This document shows positions 6,457 to 9,223 of a stretch of DNA of 9,223 nt, one piece after another. Position 1 is the first letter of the stretch, and every line of letters starts with the position of its first letter. Source of the DNA: an uncultured Acidimicrobiaceae bacterium. GTDB taxonomy: Bacteria > Actinomycetota > Acidimicrobiia > Acidimicrobiales > Ilumatobacteraceae. Where the stretch lies: positions 1-9,223 of the forward strand of contig CAIXHI010000240.1 of the NCBI GenBank assembly GCA_903919215.1. The letters run 5' to 3'. Both the position numbers and the translations under genes were made by a program. Under the pieces are notes generated by a model that saw only the letters and a list, made by a program, of their open reading frames with translations, was not told the DNA's origin and ran no database searches.

Positions 6457-6556
6457 ACCGACCGGCCGCCCGCCTCGGCTTCTGGGGCTGATGCGCGCCA
6501 TCTGTCAGAATGCCAACGTCGATGGCGGGGCAACTGCCGGAAGGGTGACACCAGCA

Positions 6557-6892
6557 ATGGCGTGGGATTCGGCGAGGCCGGTTCTGTGGAAGCGGTTCGC
6601 AAAAGAGGGAGTGGCCTTCGCCGTCGGCATGACCGCGATCATGTACCTGCTCGCTGGACAGCGCGATTCCGGCAGCTACCTGGGAGTTCTGTTCGGCGCG
6701 TTCATGTATGTGGGCGTGGTCGGTCTGATGGCCAAATTCGGCTATGTCCGCAAGACGCTCGCCGAACTGCGCGCCGAGGCCGCAGCCAAGCCGCCGCGTC
6801 AGGTCGGGCGCACCGCCGCTGCACCCAGCACCCGTGCCCGTCCGGTACCCACCAAGCGCACCGGTGGCACCGCGAATGGCAAGCGGCGGTGA
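6557..6892 (+). CDS. Small two-helix membrane protein with basic tail, unknown function
   Basis: I do not recognise this 111-residue protein. Two hydrophobic segments are at about 17-34 (EGVAFAVGMTAIMYLLAG) and 41-59 (YLGVLFGAFMYVGVVGLMA), joined by a six-residue polar turn. Residues 75-111 form a low-complexity tail rich in Ala, Pro and Thr, with ten Lys/Arg and no acidic residue, which by the positive-inside rule should be cytoplasmic. ATG at 6557 is chosen because GGAAGGG (6539-6545) lies 11 bases upstream and the sequence becomes protein-like there; GTG at 6545 and ATG at 6491 are in frame but less likely. The stop overlaps the glycerol kinase start by 4 bases (GTGA), so the two are probably translated together. 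It does not resemble the six-helix glycerol channel GlpF. Confidence 0.75.
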   Translation: MAWDSARPVLWKRFAKEGVAFAVGMTAIMYLLAGQRDSGSYLGVLFGAFMYVGVVGLMAKFGYVRKTLAELRAEAAAKPPRQVGRTAAAPSTRARPVPTKRTGGTANGKRR

Positions 6893-8421
6893 ACCCCCTC
6901 GCAGGTGATGGTCGCCGCTGCGTGGTGGCGATCGATGCCGGCACCACCGGCGTGCGCAGCCGGGCGATCTTCCCCGGCGCCAACTCCCCTGGAGCTCGTG
7001 ATGTGATCGCGTCCTACCGCGAGTTCACACAGCACTACCCGGACAACGGCTGGGTCGAGCACGACGCCGACGAGATTTGGCGCGCAGCGGTCGCCACACT
7101 CGCCGACGTCATCCGCTCCGTCGGCGCCGAGTGCGTGGCAGCCATCGGCATCACCAACCAGCGCGAGACGGTGCTGGCATGGAACCGCGACACCGGGATT
7201 CCCTACGGCACCGCCATTGTGTGGCAGGACCGCCGCACGGCTGAGCGCTGCGACCAACTCTTCGCCGAGGGCGCCCTGCCGCTCGTGCGCGAGACCACCG
7301 GCCTGGTGCTCGATCCGTACTTCTCTGCCTCGAAGATGGAGTGGCTGCTCACCAATCGCGACATCCCCAGAGATGCAACGCTCGCCTTGGGCACGATCGA
7401 CTCGTGGCTGGTATGGAAGCTCACCGGCGGCGCAGCACACGTCACCGATCCGTCCAACGCGAGTCGCACGATGTTGTTCGACATCCGTTCGCTGCAATGG
7501 AGTCGACCGCTGTGCGACCTGTTCGACATCCCAATGAATGCGCTCCCCGAAGTGCGGCCGTCCAGCGGCCGCTTCGGCGTCACTGCCGCCAGCGCCGGAG
7601 TACCCGCCGGCATCCCGATCTCGGGTATCGCCGGCGATCAGCAGGCCGCGTTGTTCGGCCAAGCATGTTTCTCCCCGGGTATGGCCAAGAACACCTACGG
7701 CACCGGCAGTTTCGTGTTGCTCAACGTGGGCGACACCTGCCCGCAACCTGCTGAGGGCATGCTCACCACCGTGGCCTGGACACTTGCCGACGGCCCTCAC
7801 GCCGAACACAAGGTCACCTACGCACTCGAGGGCGCCATCTTCGTCACCGGCGCTGCCGTGCAGTGGCTGCGCGATGGGTTGCAGGTGATCGAGTCCGCGG
7901 CCGAGGTCGGGCCACTCGCGGCCACCGTCGCCGACAGTGGCGGGGTCTACATCGTTCCCGCGTTCACCGGACTCGGCAGCCCGTGGTGGGATCCCTATGC
8001 ACGCGGCACCATCGTCGGCATCACCCGCGGCAGCACGAAGGCGCACCTCGCCCGCGCCGTCGTGGAGGCCATGGCGTACCAGACCCGCGATGCCGTCGAC
8101 GCCATGTCGACTGCCGCAGGAGTACAGATCGCCGACCTACGCGTCGACGGCGGCGCCTCGGCGATGGACTCGATGCTGCAGATGCAGGCCGACCAACTCG
8201 GAGTCACCGTGCGGCGCCCCGTCGATCAGGAGACCACCGCGCTCGGCGCCGCCTACCTGGCGGGCCTGGCGGAGGGCGTGTGGCCCTCGCTCGCAGCGAT
8301 CGCCGCCGAGTGGACGGTCGACGCTGTCTTCGAACCCGAACCCGACCGCACGTTCACCGATCTCGCGCACGCCACATGGCAGCGTGCGGTGGCGTGCTCA
8401 CGAGATTGGATCCAGCACTGA
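6889..8421 (+). CDS. glpK: Glycerol kinase (FGGY family)
   Basis: Phosphorylates glycerol with ATP to sn-glycerol 3-phosphate in the cytoplasm. The protein has 510 residues, the normal length. Residues matching the glycerol-binding set of E. coli GlpK are present: Arg92-Glu93 in GITNQRETVLAW, Trp112 in AIVWQDRRTAE, Tyr144 in LDPYFSASK and Asp250 in ISGIAGDQQAALFGQ. NASRTMLF (190-197), GMAKNTYGTGSF (264-275), YALEGAIF (311-318), PAFTGLGSPWWDPYARG and LRVDGGA complete the signature. Two differences stand out: the phosphate loop is DAGTTGVR (16-23) where GlpK proteins usually have DQGTTSSR, and the loop before IPISG is GVPAG, lacking the Gly-Gly-x-Arg of the E. coli fructose 1,6-bisphosphate site. 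GTG at 6889 overlaps the previous stop by 4 bases; the open frame back to 6562 overlies that gene and is rejected. A related polyol kinase is possible but less likely. Confidence 0.94.
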   Translation: MNPLAGDGRRCVVAIDAGTTGVRSRAIFPGANSPGARDVIASYREFTQHYPDNGWVEHDADEIWRAAVATLADVIRSVGAECVAAIGITNQRETVLAWNRDTGIPYGTAIVWQDRRTAERCDQLFAEGALPLVRETTGLVLDPYFSASKMEWLLTNRDIPRDATLALGTIDSWLVWKLTGGAAHVTDPSNASRTMLFDIRSLQWSRPLCDLFDIPMNALPEVRPSSGRFGVTAASAGVPAGIPISGIAGDQQAALFGQACFSPGMAKNTYGTGSFVLLNVGDTCPQPAEGMLTTVAWTLADGPHAEHKVTYALEGAIFVTGAAVQWLRDGLQVIESAAEVGPLAATVADSGGVYIVPAFTGLGSPWWDPYARGTIVGITRGSTKAHLARAVVEAMAYQTRDAVDAMSTAAGVQIADLRVDGGASAMDSMLQMQADQLGVTVRRPVDQETTALGAAYLAGLAEGVWPSLAAIAAEWTVDAVFEPEPDRTFTDLAHATWQRAVACSRDWIQH

Positions 8422-9223
8422 ACCACTCCCCGATCCCCAATTGCTCAGCCTCGGCCGATGCCGTGCTCGAGCACATCCGCCCGCACAGCGACATCGTCGT
8501 CCCGTTGGGGGCAGGCGAGCCGGTGGCGTTGATGGATGCCATCGAGGCCGCTGCCGCTCGCGGCGACATCGCTGGTGTCACCGTGCACCAGATGCACGCA
8601 CTACACGACCGTCCGTACTTGCACGGCGCATACCCCGATCGCCTGCGGCACATCGCCTACTTTCTCTCGCAGGTCACCCGCCCGTGCTATCTGGCCGGCA
8701 CCGTGGAACTGGTGCCGAACCATTTCAGCGAGGTCTACGGCCACATCGCGCGCCGGGCCAACGACCCGCTCGTGATCGCCTCAGCGTCGCCGCCCGACCG
8801 CCACGGATACTTCAGCCTTGGCGTCACCGCTGACTACACCAGCAGCTTCATCGGGCGCGGCCGGTTCTTCCTCGAGGTCAACTCGCGCATGCCACGAACG
8901 TTCGGCCGCAACCAGATCCACATCAGTCAGGTGGAAGGCTGGATCAGTAACGAACGTGAACTCGACGAGGCGCAGCCACCGGCATTGGACGCCGTCGATC
9001 ACACGATCGCTGGCTACGTTGCTGATCGCATCGCCGACGGAGCGTGCCTGCAAACGGGTATCGGCGCCATCCCGAACGCGATCATGAGCGCACTCTCGCA
9101 CCACCGCGACCTCGGGGTGCACACCGAACTTCTCAGCGATGGCCTCGTCGACCTCGTGGAACAGGGTGTCGTCAACGGTGTGCGCAAACTGCACAACCGC
9201 ACCAAGGTCGTCGGCACGTTCGC
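8394..9223 (+). CDS. Class I CoA-transferase, acetyl-CoA hydrolase / 4-hydroxybutyrate CoA-transferase family, 3' end cut by window edge
   Basis: Moves CoA between a carboxylate such as acetate, butyrate or 4-hydroxybutyrate and an acyl-CoA through a glutamyl-CoA intermediate. About 276 residues are visible of an expected 430 or so. Family marks are GAGEP (39-43), SASPPDRHGYFSLGVTADYT, LQTGIGAIPNAIMSAL and GVHTELLSDGLVDLVEQGVV. The glutamate of GVHTEL (codon at 9126) fits the catalytic glutamate of Clostridium AbfT (Glu238), being residue 245, 241 or 237 for starts at 8394, 8406 or 8418. The exact substrate cannot be read from this fragment. The start is unresolved: GTG 8394 and TTG 8406 overlap glpK by 28 and 16 bases; CTG 8418 gives the 4-base overlap seen elsewhere in this window but is a rare start codon; GTG 8463 would cut into the first conserved helix. 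Confidence 0.9.
   Translation, partial: MLTRLDPALNHSPIPNCSASADAVLEHIRPHSDIVVPLGAGEPVALMDAIEAAAARGDIAGVTVHQMHALHDRPYLHGAYPDRLRHIAYFLSQVTRPCYLAGTVELVPNHFSEVYGHIARRANDPLVIASASPPDRHGYFSLGVTADYTSSFIGRGRFFLEVNSRMPRTFGRNQIHISQVEGWISNERELDEAQPPALDAVDHTIAGYVADRIADGACLQTGIGAIPNAIMSALSHHRDLGVHTELLSDGLVDLVEQGVVNGVRKLHNRTKVVGTF

Noticed and set aside
6457..6556. Transcription terminator after the LpqB-like gene
   Set aside because: Only a weak CCGA/TCGG pairing with a long loop and no T-run is visible, so I do not call a terminator.
6799..8046. Long open frame of 415 codons on the minus strand across glpK
   Set aside because: It lies antisense to an unmistakable glycerol kinase and shows no family motif. 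Such frames are common shadows of GC-rich genes.
1..9223. Mobile element, phage, CRISPR array, toxin-antitoxin or other defence genes
   Set aside because: I found no transposase, integrase, direct-repeat array, tRNA or matching protein family; the genes are housekeeping or metabolic in type.

Overview
The window looks like ordinary chromosomal core DNA from a high-GC actinobacterium. Gene density is very high, GTG start codons are common, and 4-base stop/start overlaps recur. A response regulator, a sensor kinase and a GerMN lipoprotein lie in the order of the actinobacterial mtrA-mtrB-lpqB locus. The lipoprotein lacks the beta-propeller half known from mycobacteria and Streptomyces. Together with the overall gene style this suggests a deep-branching class such as Acidimicrobiia; that assignment is inference. 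I see no transposase, integrase, tRNA, rRNA, CRISPR array or prophage gene, and no gene-free stretch longer than about 100 bases.

Left part, minus strand (1-2492): read in transcription order, a DPM1-like polyprenyl-phosphate glycosyltransferase (GTG at 2492), a NUDIX hydrolase and a DinB-type DNA polymerase IV. The glycosyltransferase and NUDIX genes are 30 bases apart, and NUDIX and dinB 6 bases apart. The dinB 3' end runs off the left edge with probably only a short tail missing.

Middle, plus strand (2554-6456): a small two-helix membrane protein diverges from the glycosyltransferase across a 61-base intergenic region. It overlaps an inositol-monophosphatase-family gene by 4 bases. After 30 bases comes the MtrA-like regulator, the MtrB-like kinase and the LpqB-like lipoprotein, each overlapping the next by 4 bases. 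This cassette should sense envelope state and adjust transcription.

Right part, plus strand (6557-9223): a second small two-helix membrane protein with a basic tail, coupled by a 4-base overlap to glycerol kinase (glpK). A class I CoA-transferase of the acetyl-CoA hydrolase / 4-hydroxybutyrate CoA-transferase family follows and is cut by the right edge. These genes point to glycerol and short-chain acyl-CoA metabolism.

No clearly new system is visible. The points most worth a second look are the stripped-down LpqB, a recurring -10-like hexamer 6-8 bases before start codons (suggesting leaderless mRNAs), two small membrane proteins placed beside soluble enzymes, altered motifs in the glycerol kinase, and the unresolved start of the CoA-transferase.
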